Shown: positions 44,531 to 56,344 of the stretch, in pieces
Numbering within the stretch: the stretch's first letter is position 1
Layout of the letters: each line of letters begins with the position of its first letter
Origin: Dactylis glomerata
Lineage: Eukaryota > Streptophyta > Magnoliopsida > Poales > Poaceae
NCBI GenBank assembly: GCA_007115705.1
Contig: QXEO01000211.1
Coordinates: forward strand, 1,983,599-2,047,598
Length of the DNA: 64,000 nucleotides
Direction of reading: 5' to 3'
The notes under the pieces: model-generated
Told to the model about the DNA's origin: nothing
What the model saw: only the letters and a program-made list of their open reading frames with translations
Databases searched by the model: none
Translations under genes and position numbers: made by a program

Positions 44531-45340
44531 GCAGCTGTCAGACATTGCCCTGCTGGGCCAGTTTAAGTTGTAATCGTACTTAAGGCATCGTTCGCCAAAT
44601 TGTCCTCATTTGCACCCTTGCACATTTTTCCTTGTCTCGTCTTTGTCTGGGGAATGCTCTACGCCGTTCAGGGGCCAGCCTCCGAGCGGGACAGCAGCCT
44701 GACGCTTAGTATGCAGCTCGTGGTGCAAGGCTAGCGGGCGATGGCGCTCCAGAGGTGACTGTAATGGCACACAGGACTATTTCCCTGCAGCCCCCTTGGC
44801 GTCCAAACACAACAAAGGCGATTCCAGGAGAAAAAAACACAAGGCCGCAAATAAGGACAGCAGAGTATTTGACGAGATTGGTACGAATTGTGCGACCCCC
44901 ACGCGTTCATGCGCTTTCATTCGAGCGTCGCTCGAGAGGAGAGAGCACCATGGATCGTATGAGATGACTGTAGCGGGTCCCTTCCCTAGTCAGAGCTCGA
45001 TCCGTTCTGGGTTTTGCGGGCCTGCTATTTTCCGGGCGAAGGCCCCAGCGCGGACACCGTGCTCCGGCTCTTTCTCGAAAGGCAGTCGAGCGAAAACTCA
45101 CGTTCGCGCTAAGTCGCAGTTAGCTGAAATTGTGAGGCTGGTGGAACCAAGACTCACGATTCCAGGCAATTTCTATAGATTAGAAAAGATTAATGGCGAG
45201 TGAAACTGCCGTTACACTTTGTTCCTTGCGCAGACGAAGAGCTCCGTTTCCTCAGCCGAAGGCAAGGGGGTGACGTCCCTTAAGCCCCCCTGCCCAACCT
45301 TCAAGCACCTGGGGACGGGGCCATCGAGGACGGCGCAAGC
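44531..45340. other. EC internal sequence between gag fragment and antisense ORF
   Basis: About 0.8 kb, apart from C2, is all that remains where pol should lie. No reverse transcriptase, RNase H or integrase motif is visible. Pol was lost by deletion or was never present in this subfamily. Confidence 0.55.
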
Positions 45341-45781
45341 CTACGCGTCCTCTGGCTCAGGTCCCAGAGATGCGTACCTGTCGAGGAAGCGCTCGCAGAG
45401 GTCCCTCCAAGACGAGACGGATCTTGGCAGTAGCCCGCAGAGCCACCGGCGAGGCTCTCCCTTTGTTGCCATCATGAACCAACCGGCCATGACACGCCCG
45501 TCGCCTCCTGCCGACCGTATGGCGGCCGCGTAATGCTGCAAGAACTCCACGGGGTCGGAAGTCCCGTCGTAACGCGCACCGATCTCCGGCTGGAAGCAAG
45601 ACGGCCACGTTGCGCGGCGAAGTGCCCCCCCGAGCGCCGCGAAGCCCTCGAAGCCGAGGTCGCCGGGCACTGGCGCACCCTCTCCAATGGCTTCCAGGCC
45701 ATCAAGGACCTGAAGACGATCTCGGCGACGGCTCGCGTAGACAGCACAAAGGCGAAGACGACGAAGACGATCGTCACTCAT
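45341..45781 (-). pseudogene. gag: truncated gag of EC
   Basis: A 146-codon minus-strand ORF from the ATG at 45781, about 50 bases after the primer-binding site. It has an Arg-rich start (MSDDRLRRLRL) and then the N-terminal half of a Ty3/gypsy gag capsid domain: PEIGARYDGTSDPVEFLQHY, AGWFMMATKGEPRRWL and SWRDLCERFLDRYASL. It stops where the second half and a zinc knuckle should follow. The family normally has gag of 300 or more residues joined to pol, so this is a stub. It may be enough for packaging signals, or it may be simply eroded. It supports the minus orientation of EC, against the plus-strand ORF at 21987-25558. Confidence 0.78.
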
Positions 45782-45813
45782 GTCGAAGCAGATCTGGAAG
45801 AAGACACACCACA

Positions 45814-45833
45814 GCCCCCTACCTAGCGCGCCA
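45814..45833 (-). other. primer-binding site of EC
   Basis: The minus strand reads TGGCGCGCTAGGTAGGGG and lies two bases from the 5' LTR. It is a known arrangement in cereal gypsy elements. I do not name the tRNA. Confidence 0.65.
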
Positions 45834-45835
45834 AA

Positions 45836-46740
45836 TGTCGATGGATTTCGTGTCGCAAGAACACGGGGTACCACGCGACGGACCCAAAGATTCAAACGCA
45901 GGGGGCTGAACGTGTGAGATCTAAGAACGCAACGAAGCACGGTGACGGAAGCCTCGAGCTGTCGAACGCACTACGCACTGCAGAGAGAGACACCGAGCTT
46001 TACCCAGGTTCAGGGCCCTCGTGGTGAGGTAACACCCCTACTTCCTGCCTTCTTGTATTGCAACGCGACACCTCGCGAGGAGTACAAGGTCTTGGTTACA
46101 AAGTTCTAGCTGGCCAGAGGTTGAAGAACCTGCGTGCCCAGCTAGCAACTTGAAGAAGATCAGATCCCATCTAAGGGGTGGCCTCCCCTCCTTTTATAGC
46201 GCCAAGGTCCTCCTTCCCCTTATCTTCTTGGGGAAGGGGTTGCCACACACACGGCCAAGGAGGGTGGACAGCTGTAGACTACACTCTTCTGTAGACGTGG
46301 TCTTCGTAGGGTAGTGGCGCCGGTCCACAGGAGTGGGTGGAGGAAGCTGACGTCTTCCTCTGGCGCCCTGCACCATCCACGCTATTTTTAGGGGGGTGGC
46401 CAACAACCACTGTGCCGCTTTGGGCAGGCACAACGAAAGTTGGTCTCCTCCCTGTCGGGGGTAGCGTGGGCGGTACGCGGTCTTCTGTCCTTTATCTTCT
46501 TGCTCCGCACGCCAACGTGCTGAGCTGGCGTGGACTTGGTCTCTCTCCTCACCAGCGGGGGCTCGTGAGGAGGTCTTCTGGTCCTTAGCATTTTCCACCG
46601 TCGTTCTCCTCACGAGGCGCCTCCTCGTGAGGGTCTTCTCCGTAGCTTGGGTCGTTGATTCTCCCCTGGGCTGAAGATGGGCCGATGACGGGGCCTAGGA
46701 GCAGGTGGACCGGGATACCCCGGTATCCAGAACACCGACA
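45836..46740 (-). repeat. 5' LTR of EC
   Basis: A 905-bp LTR pairing with 20679-21583. A TATA-like CTATAAAAGG lies at 46190-46199 on the minus strand. Confidence 0.9.
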
Positions 46741-46745
46741 AAAAG

Positions 46746-47186
46746 GACTCAAAAAGAAAGCGATCGAGAGGCAAAAACAAATAGTGGCAGAAATCTGTCA
46801 AAACAGAACAGCTGATAAAGATTGATTTTTCCGAGGATCGTCTATTGCTCAAATCGAAAATTGCAAAACTAATGAAAGTTTGGAAATAACCTGGGGCATG
46901 TGCACAAGAAATCGCAGATCAAACAGATATACTGAGAATTTTCACAAATTTTTACGGTGCAGCGCAGAAATCTGTTTCAGGACAGTAACTTCCCCAAATC
47001 TTACCTTCCTCCAATTAGAGGTTCTTCTTGGCACAAAAACGAAATAAAAATGATAAGGAGAGGTCATTATAGTAGTAATAACTTCCAAGACTCAACAAAA
47101 AGAAAAAGTACTGAAAAGAAAACATTGGGTTATCTCCCAAGAGTGCTTTTCTTTAACGCCGTTGAGCTAGGTGCATAAAGTGAAAA
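46746..47186. other. non-coding internal region of E0, third part
   Basis: Resumes E0 after EC. It is collinear with 7680-8120 of EA and shows no gene. Confidence 0.75.
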
Positions 47187-47835
47187 TCAAGTAATATCAA
47201 GCGATGAAGCATCAAGTTCATAATTTGCTCTAAGAATAGAGTCAAACAGTAATTTCTTTCTCTTTTTAGGGAAGTGTTCCATACCTTTCTTGAGTTGGAA
47301 TTGATATTTAATGGTGCCTTCCTTCATATCAATGATGGCACCAATAGTTCTAAGAAAAGGTCTTCCAAAATAATAGGACATGAAGCATTGCATTCAACAT
47401 CCAAATCAAGAAAATCAACGGGAACAAGGTTATTCCCAAAGGTTTCTTCTTAGCAACATCAGCAAGAGGAACATCAAAATAACAATTTTCAAGTGGTGGT
47501 AAACCAAGCATATCATAAATCTTTCTAGGCAAAGATAGCAACCAATCCTTAGCTCTTCCTCTTAAAGAGAAAGGAAACAACTTAAGCTTAATAATATCAC
47601 CATCTACATCCTTGTACTTTTGCATCTCACATAGCTCAACAAAATTGTTGAGATGAGCTGCAGCATCATCAATACTAGCACCAGAAAATTGCTCTTTCAT
47701 AACAAGATTTAACAAAGCAGGTTTAATCTCATAAAAATTTGCCTCAGGAGCAGGTGGCGCAATAGGAGTGTAGATAAAATCATTGTTGTTGGTGCTAGTA
47801 AAATCACATAACTTGGTGTTCTCAGGAGTACCCAT
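47187..47835 (-). pseudogene. gag-pro: gag-pro of E0 with a large internal deletion
   Basis: From the ATG at 47835 the first 100 or so gag residues are present (start MGTPENTKLCDF, block KLFPFSLRGRAKDWLLSLP). They then join, in frame, to the middle of the protease (RKIYDMLGLPPLENCYFDVP), so most of gag and the protease active site DLGAS are lost. The join lies at about 47527. Here the plus strand reads TCTAGGCAAAGATAG, sharing TAGGCA with both parent sites in EA and EL. A second deletion of about 31 bases near 47434 and a lost C near 47373 shift the protease tail into another frame (47187-47393). The product cannot be an active protease. The element is otherwise complete, so these lesions came after, or were passed through, mobilisation in trans. 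Confidence 0.85.
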
Positions 47836-47996
47836 TATAGCAAAACTAAAAGCAGGCAAGTAAAAAATAATAACTATAAAGGAACTAATTTTTTTTGTAT
47901 TTTTTATAAAAAGATGCAATCAAAAATAAAATAAAGCAAAACAATAACAAAGTAAAAGATTGGAAGTGAGAGACTCCCTTGCAGAAATCCTCTTTC

Positions 47997-48014
47997 TCCC
48001 CGGCAACGGCGCTA
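47997..48014 (-). other. primer-binding site of E0 (tRNA-Asp, one mismatch)
   Basis: Plus strand TCCCCGGCAACGGCGCTA, same variant as EA. The 5' LTR starts at 48026. Confidence 0.8.
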
Positions 48015-48025
48015 GAAAAATTGCT

Positions 48026-49654
48026 TGATGGCGTGTAGATGTCCGCCTAGTTGGGAACCCCAAGAGGAAGGTATGATGAGCACATTAGCAAGTCTTCCCT
48101 CAGTATGAAACCAAGGTTTATCGAACCAGTAGGAGAAAGAACCAACTTCCGAAGGTTGATGCTCGCTGCTTCGCGACAGCTCCAGACAATTTTTATATGG
48201 CGCCTCATCTGGGGCGTAGCTTTGCACCAGCAGCAACGTGGAACCTGCACACAACACAACCAAGTACTTTGCTCCAACTTACAGTGAGGTTGTCAATCTC
48301 ACCGGTTTGGTGTAAACAAAGGATTAAGCGTATCGAGTGGTAAAAGATAGTAGTTTACAAGAATGTAAATAAAGCAAGTAAATGGTAAAAGGTAATAACA
48401 ATATAAAAGAATGGACCGGGGTCCACAGTTCACTAGTGGTGTCTCTCCATAAGATAAATAACATGCTGGGTAAACAAATTACAGTTGGGCAATTGATAGA
48501 ATAAAGCAAGCATACAAATATCATGAGGATCACTATGAGATTCACTTGGGCATTACAACATAATACATAGACTGTAATCCAACTACATCTATGACTTATA
48601 ATCCACCCGCCGGATATCATCCGAGCAACCGTTGGGTATTAAGTTGCAAGCAACAGATTATCGCCTTAAGCAAAGTGTGTAATGTAAACAATACAAATGT
48701 CCTTGAAAACAAGATTGTTGTTTTATCCCTAGTAGCAATAGCACATCTACAATTTTAGAGATTATTGTCACTCCCCCAAGTTACTAGAGGCATGAACCCA
48801 CTATCGAGCATAAATACTCCCTCTTGGAGTCACTAGCATCTACTCGGCCAAGATATCTACTAGCAATGGAGAGCATGCAAGATCATAAAAAACATAGAGA
48901 TAACATAAAAATGATAAATTAATAGATCAACTTGACAAAGTACCAATATTCATCGGATCCCAACAAACACAACATGTAGAATTACACAACGATGATCTTG
49001 ATCATGATAGGCAGCACACAAGATCTAAACATGAAGCACATGGAAGAGATGACGACCATCTAGCTACTGCTATGGACCCGTAGTCCAAGGTAGACTACTC
49101 ACACATCACTCTGGAGGCAGGCATGTTGATGAAGAAGGCCTTCGGAGGTGATTCCCCTCTCCGACAGGGTGCCGGGAAGAGCTTTTGGACCCTCCCGATC
49201 TCGCATCGACGACGGCGATGGCTTACAGTATGTTTCGTGGAAAATTGATTGGGTCTAGAGTTTTCCCGTCGAGGGGAATATATAGGTGGAAGGGCGGTGT
49301 CAGGAGGTGGGCCAGGTGGCCCCACCACTTGGTGGCACGGCCAGGGGCTAGCCCGCGCCACCCTATGGTGTGGCTGGCCCCTGGTCCCCCTCCGTCTCAG
49401 CTTTGCACTCCGTCTCGCGTCGGGAAAAATAGGAACTTCGACTTTTGTTTTGTCCAATTCCGAGAATATTTCCTGTGTATCTTTTCTGAAACACAAAAAT
49501 AGCAGAAAACAGGGAACTGGCACTATGGCATCTCGTTAATAGGTTAGCTCCAGAAAATGCATAAAAATGACACGAAGTGTAACAAAACACAAAGAAAATG
49601 GTGTATAAACAAGCATGGAGCATCAAAAATTATAGATACGTTTGAGACATATCA
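48026..49654 (-). repeat. 5' LTR of E0
   Basis: A 1629-bp LTR pairing with 1592-3081. It ends GAGACATATCA on plus (others have GACGTATCA). A TATA-like CCTATATATT lies at 49277-49286 on the minus strand. Confidence 0.9.
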
Positions 49655-49783
49655 CACATTACCAATTCTAGATGATGTCATGCATATTACCATGTAGGTG
49701 AAGTTTTTGAAGGAACTTATAACAAATAAGAGAAACCTGGAGGAACCAGAAGTGTTTTCCCTTACCAAACATATCAAGATAAA

Positions 49784-50347
49784 ATGCTAGATAAGTTGGA
49801 AGATCCAGGAAGCTTCTATTTGCCTTGTGATATAGGAGGAATGAAGTCCACATCTCTTTGTGACTTAGGATCTTCAGTCAGTGTATTACCGTTGTCTGTC
49901 TGTCAAACCTTGACACTTGGAGAATTGAAGCCAACATCCATTACCATGAATTTAGCCGACGGGACACTTAGAAAACCTGCTAGAACCATTGAAGATGTGT
50001 TAGTAATTGTAGGCAAGTTTGCTTACCCAGTAGACTTTGTGATTCTAGAAATGCAAGAGAAATGTGATGCCCTGATATTGGGAAGGCCATTTCTGGCGAC
50101 TGCTGGTGCTATAATTGATGTTCAAGGAGGAAAACTGAAACTAAGATTTGGCCAGGAAGAATTGAAATTCAACATGCAACACGCAAGTAAACTGCCCAAG
50201 TGTCAAGATCAATTTCAGGGTATTCATGTAATAGAAGGAGAAGTCAAAAAAAAATTTGAAGGACATCGAAAAGAAAATGATGTTGATGTGGAAGTTTTCA
50301 TAACACCTAGCCTAACATTAATTTGTGAGTTGTGCAGTATAAACTAA
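49784..50347 (+). pseudogene. pro: aspartic protease region of element H
   Basis: A 187-codon frame with a retropepsin-like fold. It shows the entry LEDPGSFYLPCDIGG, the active-site block SLCDLGSSVSVLP at about residues 24-36, VGKFAYPVDFVILEM, and the flap-side ALILGRPFLATAGAIIDVQGG. The protease would cut the Gag-Pol polyprotein. Upstream, the gag-to-protease linker (FLKELITNKRNLEEPEVFSL) is in another frame, with a shift near 49780, so the polyprotein is broken. Downstream stops follow at 50345. The typical Athila order gag, protease, reverse transcriptase is kept across the nested insertion. Confidence 0.85.
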
Positions 50348-50457
50348 GTTGAAGGAAAATAAATTGAGAACCAAGGAATATCAAATCCATTGTAGAGCTA
50401 ATGGCATTTCCTCCACACTTGAAGTAAGTTTTTATAGAAAAAGATAAGATTCAGCCT

Positions 50458-50810
50458 ATGATTATCGATGCTGCTCTGACTGAGAAGCAAGAAGAAGCTT
50501 TACTTTCCATTCTAAAGATGTACAAGAATGTCATTGGATATTCAATAGATGATATTAAAGGTATTGATTCAGCAGTTTGCTCTCATAGAATTCACCTTGA
50601 AGACAATAGTAGACCGTCGAGAGAAGGACAGAGAAGGATGAATCCTTAGTTATAAGAAGTAGTAAAGAAGGAGATACTGAAACTGTTGGCCGCTGGGATG
50701 ATTTATCCCATTTTTGAAAGTGAGTGGGTGAGCCCAATCCACATTGTCCTGAAGAAAGGAGGGTTCACACTACTCTAGTTAGATGCAAATAACAAAAAAA
50801 TTATTTCTAT
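50458..50810 (+). pseudogene. pol: start of reverse transcriptase of element H, truncated
   Basis: The frame from 50458 to 50649 gives the linker before reverse transcriptase (TEKQEEALLSILKMYKNVIG, HRIHLEDNSRPSREGQRRMNP). After two stops (50647 and 50653) the same frame reads EVVKKEILKLLAAGMIYPI and WVSPIHIVLKKGG, the first conserved block of Ty3/gypsy reverse transcriptase. The catalytic YxDD region, RNase H and integrase are absent because the element is cut near 50845. Confidence 0.8.
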
Positions 50811-50845
50811 GCAACCCCGAATTGCCCAAGGACCTATCTATTTGT

Positions 50846-51725
50846 AATGTTGCAATGATAAACAGAAGTTCAGTGACGTACCCTTGTAGACCAAACGCGG
50901 GGATTATGCTCCCGCACAAGCGTTGACGATGAAGACGACGTAGCCGACCTCAAGGTCGATGGAGTTCTTGGAGCAACGACTCCGGCACCACACGAGCGGC
51001 ACCTCCACATAATCGCACATGTACGGTGATCACGATGACCTCCAGAATCCCCGATCCAGCCGAGATTGCGGAAGTAGACGATGTTAGAAGGAATCCAGTA
51101 ACTCCGCATCACGACGGTGTGCAGTGGTGGTGTGATCTCGAACCTGCGCAGCCCTTCGGGAGGCCATGCGGGAGAGAGAGAGAGAGAGAGAGGAGGGCAG
51201 CAGCCTATGAGGAGGCCGACGCACCAAGGCGGTAGAGGGAGATCTCATGGCTTTTTACTTCGTGCGAAATTGTAATTTGGCTCCAACCCTTGGGGTCCTT
51301 TATATCGTGGGGAGTGGTTGCACCTTACCCCCTACCCAAGCAACCTAGGGCAGCGGCCAGGGAGGGAGCAAGGGCGGTGGCGACTAGGGTGGGGCCGGGC
51401 TGGCCAGCTCCTAAAACCCTAACCCTGGCTGGCTAGGGCTAGGGGCTCAAGGCGCCCCCTTTTTTCTTTTCCCTTGATGGGCTTCTTTTCCAAAAAAGGC
51501 CCATTAGGTGATTTTCCCATTTTTTTAGTTATTTAATTAATATCAATTAAATCATAATTAAATCTCCTACAATCCGAAACACTTCTGTACTTCATCGAAA
51601 CACTTTTAGACTCCACCAAAACTATTTTGGACTCCACTAAAACTATTTCGGAATCTGCCAAAACTATTTCGGACTTAGTTGGAACTATTCCCTCTCTCAT
51701 AAATCATCACACAATGTTTCCGAAT
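50846..51725. other. LTR-like relic, left part (family unresolved)
   Basis: Composition and motifs (CAGTGACGTACCCTTGTAGACC at the border; GC-rich leader, then a C/T-rich and AT-rich tail with repeated CGAAACACTT / CCAAAACTATTT units) suggest a degraded retroelement LTR, but I cannot name it. A (GA)n microsatellite lies at 51172-51192. EL is inserted at its end, and it continues at 60277. Confidence 0.4.
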
Positions 51726-51730
51726 ATTAC

Positions 51731-53411
51731 TGCTGGCGCGTGGGTGACGGCACCAGAAGATTCCTTGTGCGTGGTGAATGACCAGCCAGTTGGGAACCCC
51801 AAGAGGAAGGTATGATGAGTATAGCAGCTAGTTTTCCCTCAGTTAAGAAACCAAGGTATGTCGATCTTGGAGAGGAGAGACAAACGACTGAAGGTGATGC
51901 TTGCTAGCTTGCGACAGCTTCGGACAATTTATATATGGCGCCTCATCCAAGCTTTGCTTGCTAGCTGCAACGCGGAACCTGCACACAACACAACCAAGTA
52001 CTTCGTTCCCAACTTGCGATGAGGTTGTCAATCTCACCGGTTTGCTTGAAACAAAGGTTATGAGCATATCGAGTGGAAAACAATAGAGTATGCGAGTAAA
52101 GTAAACAGTGCGAGTAAAGTAAACAGGTGATAGCAATATGATGGAAATAGGACCGGGATCCACAGTTCACTAGTGGTGTCTCTCCATAAGATAAATAACA
52201 CATGCCGGGTAAACAAATTACAGTTGGGCAATTGATAGAATAAAGATAAACGTGATATGTCAAGAAGATCACTATGAGATTCACTCTGGGCATTACAACA
52301 AAATACATAGACCGCCATCCAACTGCATCTATGACTAATAATCCACTCACGGGGATATCGTCCGAACACCCCATCAGTATTAAGTTGCGAACAACGGATA
52401 ATTGCATTATGCAAAGTGTGTAATGTAAACAAAGCATATGCCCTTGAGCATATGAATGTTGTTTTCTCCCTAGTAGCAATAGCACATCTACAACCTTAGA
52501 GGTTTCTGTCACTCCCCCAGGTTAAATAGAGGCATGAACCCACTATCGAGCATAAATACCCCCTCTTGGAGTCACTAGCAACTACTCGGCCAAGATAGCT
52601 ACTAACAACGGAGAGCATGCAAGATCATAAACAACATAGAGATAACAAAAGATAATATTCAGTACATCAACTCAATCATAAACACCAATATTCATCGGAT
52701 CCCAACAAACCAAACATGTAGAATTACATAACGGTGATCTCAATCATGTAGGGCAGCTCATGAGATCTAAACATGAAGCACATGGTGGAGGAAACAACCA
52801 TCTAGCTACTGCTATGGACCCATGGTCCAAGGTAGACTACTCACTCATCGCTCTGGAGGCAACATGGAGATGAAGAAGACCTCCGGTGGCGATTCCCCTC
52901 TCCGGCAGGGTGTCGGGAAGAGCTTCTGGACCCTCCCGATCTTCGGGTCGACGGCGGTGGCGGATCGCGATGTGTTCTGGAAAAGTGATCGGGTACTTAG
53001 GTTTTTCCGTCGGGGGGCCTTTATAGGCGACGGGGCGATGTCAGAGGAGGAGCCAGGCGCCCTCACGCCAGGGTGGCGCGGCCCAGGCCCTGGCCGCACC
53101 AGCCCTGTGTGTGGGGCCCTGGTGGCCCCCTTCCTACTCTCCTTCGGATCTCTGGAAGCTTCCGGGTAAAATAAGACTTCAGGAACTTGTTTCGTCCAAT
53201 TCCGAGAATATTTCCTGTGTATCACTTCTGAAACACAAAAACAGTATAACGAAAAACAGCAGAAAATAGGGAACTGGCACCGTGGCAACTTGTTAATAGG
53301 TTAGTTCCGGAAAATGCATAAAAGTGCCACGAAGTATAACGAAACAGTAGGCAAATGGTGTAAAAATAAGCATGGAGCATCAAAAATTATAGATACATTG
53401 GAGACGTATCA
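51731..53411 (-). repeat. 3' LTR of EL
   Basis: A 1681-bp LTR, TG...CA, paired with 58604-60271. GC-rich dyad at about 53073-53105; TATA-like CCTATAAAG at about 53020-53028 on minus. Confidence 0.92.
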
Positions 53412-56344
53412 AGCATCCCCAAGCTTAACTCCTGCTCGTCCTCGAGTAGGTAAGTGATAACAAAAGAATAATTTTTGAGGTGACATGCACCTACACAATC
53501 TTGATCATATATGTAAGCATTTGTGAGCTGGGATCATAAGAACTTAAAACATGGGCATGAAGATATAATCTTGACAATAAAAACTTAGCAACCATGTTGT
53601 AAACATGCAAATGAACACAAACAAAAGATCATGAAAATGAAACAATGAAAGTCAAACGTGTGTTCAAATCATAAGGAAAAACATACAAATGGTTTTCAGC
53701 TTGTCCTTCAAAGAGAGCAAAACATAAATGCATAGGACACCTTCAAGTTTATAAGGGCGACTAGATACAAATAATTTGAGAACAAGTGAAACCAACAATA
53801 TGAATCAATCAATGAACTTTGGGACAATGCATATTACACTAAGAATGACAACTATGCTCTCTTAATGGTGCATAAAGATAGAAGGTGGTGACTCAACATA
53901 AAAGTAGAAGAAAGGCCCTTCGCAGAGGGAAGCAGTGATTGCAAGTTTTATAACCTTAAAAAATTATGGTACTTACCGGCTTTGAGCTCTCATTGCCCCC
54001 ATCAAAAGCATCTTGAATGGTTAAAGTTAATGCGAGAACAATTATGATGCATATGCTTGACAAATCATAAGTTGAAAACCTCGTGCCCCGTGAATACGAT
54101 TACCCAAACCTCATGCTACTTTACTTAGAGTCCCAAGCAAGGCTCTTGTCATTGTAAATATATGCATATCATTGAGAACCGCCAATGGGGTACCTCCGTG
54201 CCCGATGACATGGAACAAGCCCACACCAAAATGACAGGACAAGCAGACAATGAACACCTCGACATCTCTTTTATTTGCCATTTGTTTAGCTTTTTATTGT
54301 GAGATGCGTCGTCGAATGTTCACCATGGGTATGCTGCAAATTTCCACCATGAATTATGCATGGCTTAGATTAGCGGCCCGGCGTTTCCCTAACACATATA
54401 CAAACTCCATGATCCCCACAAGATTCCCAATTCATTTCACACCGCGGGCATCCATAAACAAAAGATCACGATATCAACTCAAATAAGAAGTGCAATGTTG
54501 AAAGCTTGCCCATGACTGCATGGCTGGGCTAGTCTCCAACTTACAACTTGCAAGCATAACAACTCAACATAAGAGACCACAATGTCAAATTTTTTAGAAC
54601 AGGAAAAAGTAAAGTGTGCCTTCCGGTTCGTGAGAGCTTTACTGACCGAATTTCGCATAACACTGGTAAGAGTATAATTTGAAGAGAAAATAAAAGCAAG
54701 TCAAATTTACTTGGAATAGGAAATTGCTAGTAGGTATGTATGGTGGACACTTTGGAAAACTTGGCTTTTAGGAGTTGGATGCACGAGTAGAGCTCATACT
54801 CAGTACAAGGTGAGGGCTAGCAAAAGACTGGGAGCGACCAACTAAGAGAGCAATAATGGCCATAATCATGCAAAGCGACAAAGCGACATTAAAAGAAGCA
54901 TAAGATGGCATCAAAAGTCAAAAACTAAATGATCATAGAGGCTATTGGCAACTTTGTAAGAGTCTAACATGTGTGAGCATGCGCCAAGTCAACCCAAATA
55001 AAGCATCAAGGAGAAAACCAAAATAATGCTTCCATACAATAAAAACAACGCATGATTTTTTTCAAAGGCTCATTAAGCAATCTCAGTTATTTGAGACAAG
55101 TCATGCTACAGAAAAACCACTAAGCATACTATCAAAAATACATCAAGCATGACATGAAAAAGCCTAAGACGCAGTCTACACAAGCTCCTTCTTGTACCAC
55201 TATTTTGCATAAAGCTTTTTCTCTTTTCCAACACCATTTGAAATTTTTAAAGACACCTCTTTTGATGAAAACCAATAAATATCAGAGGCAAAAATACACC
55301 TTGATGAAAAGATATGGCAAGGTCTGAACGCGAATCAAGGCGAAAACGAAAACCAAAAGCAGTAGCAGAAAAAGAAGAACACTCGATTTTTAATAAGAGT
55401 GAAAACTAGAGCGTTCTTGGCAAATGAAAAGCGAGGCAACTTCTCCAAAAGAAATTTGTTGGGGTCCAACCATTTATTGCAGCAAACAAACAAACTAAAC
55501 TAACTAAGAAAACTAAAACAACTGACGCTCCAAGAAAAACACATAGTGCATGAAGCAATAAAAATATAGTGTTTTGAAAGGTGACCTGATTTTTGCCGAT
55601 GAAGAAGGGGTGCCTCGGGGCATCCCCAAGCTTTGACGCTTGTAATTTTTGGATATTTCTTGGGGTGATGCATGGGCATCCCCAAGCTTGAGCTTTTGTC
55701 CATTCTTCAACTCATCTCATCATTCTCCAATCCCTACACTTGAAAACTTCCTTCATACAAAACTAAACACAATTCTATTAGCAACATTAGTGTAGCATAA
55801 GATATAATCAACCTCTTTTTGCTTCAGGTTTCCACTCAAAACCACCACATATATAGCAAATACTACTGTAGCAACTTCTCCAAAAGTTCGATGATCAAAA
55901 GAACTCAAAAGAAAGCGATAAAGTGGCAAACACAAATATTGGCAGAAATCTCTCAAAACTGAACAGCTGACAAAGGTCGAATTTTTGAGGGGTTTTCTGT
56001 TGCTCAAATCAAAAAGTGTTCATCTAACAAAAGTTTGGATATAACCTGGGGCATATTCACAAGAAATCGCAGGTCCAAAAGATATACAGAGAATTTATAC
56101 GAATTTTTACGGTGCAGCACCGAAAACAGTTTCAGGACAGCAACATCCCCAAATCTTTACCTCACTCGAATTAGAGGCTTCTCTTGGCACAAAAACAAAA
56201 TAAACAAGATAAGGAGCGGTCATTACAGTAGTAATGACATCCAAGACTCAAATAAAAGAAAAAGTACTGAAAATAAAAACATTGGGTTATCTCCCTAGAG
56301 TGCTTTTCTTTAACGCCTTTGAGCTATTCGCAGAAAATTGCGAA
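53412..56344. other. long non-coding 3' internal region of EL
   Basis: The same 2.9-kb AT-rich block as EA and EB. Polypurine motifs lie at 53413-53426, 55620-55633 and 55676-55689. No pol and no other ORF is supported. Confidence 0.82.

Larger units (their letters stand above)
20679..46740 (-). mobile_element. Tat-like gypsy element EC with antisense ORF, split by C2
   Basis: The 905-bp LTRs lie at 20679-21583 and 45836-46740, with TSD AAAAG (20674-20678 and 46741-46745). In element orientation the LTR starts TGTCGGTGTTC. The 5' LTR is at the high-coordinate end, followed by a TGGCGCGC-type primer-binding site and a gag fragment. A C/T-rich polypurine complement and an ORF on the opposite strand lie next to the 3' LTR. 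Without C2 it is about 7.1 kb and has no pol, so it is non-autonomous. Gypsy elements of the Tat lineage (Grande, Retand) are known to carry such antisense ORFs. Confidence 0.9.
1592..49654 (-). mobile_element. LTR retrotransposon E0 (gag-pro only), split by EA and EC
   Basis: E0 is a minus-strand element with LTRs at 1592-3081 and 48026-49654, both running TG...CA, and a perfect 5-bp TSD CACAT (1587-1591 and 49655-49659). Its own sequence is 1592-3547, 18687-20673 and 46746-49654, about 6.9 kb. It holds a tRNA-Asp primer-binding site next to the 48026 LTR and a gag-pro region with large deletions. No reverse transcriptase or integrase is visible, so it is non-autonomous. EA was inserted at 3547 and EC at 20678, both in the long non-coding 3' part. 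Confidence 0.9.
49655..50845 (+). mobile_element. Athila-type gypsy element H, right fragment
   Basis: Continues H from 1591 after the duplicated CACAT. It holds protease and the first part of reverse transcriptase and then stops at about 50845, where unrelated LTR-like sequence begins. Confidence 0.75.

Noticed and set aside
51174..51193. (GA)n microsatellite
   Set aside because: An ordinary simple repeat of about 20 bases inside the relic; noted in that entry but not worth a separate finding.
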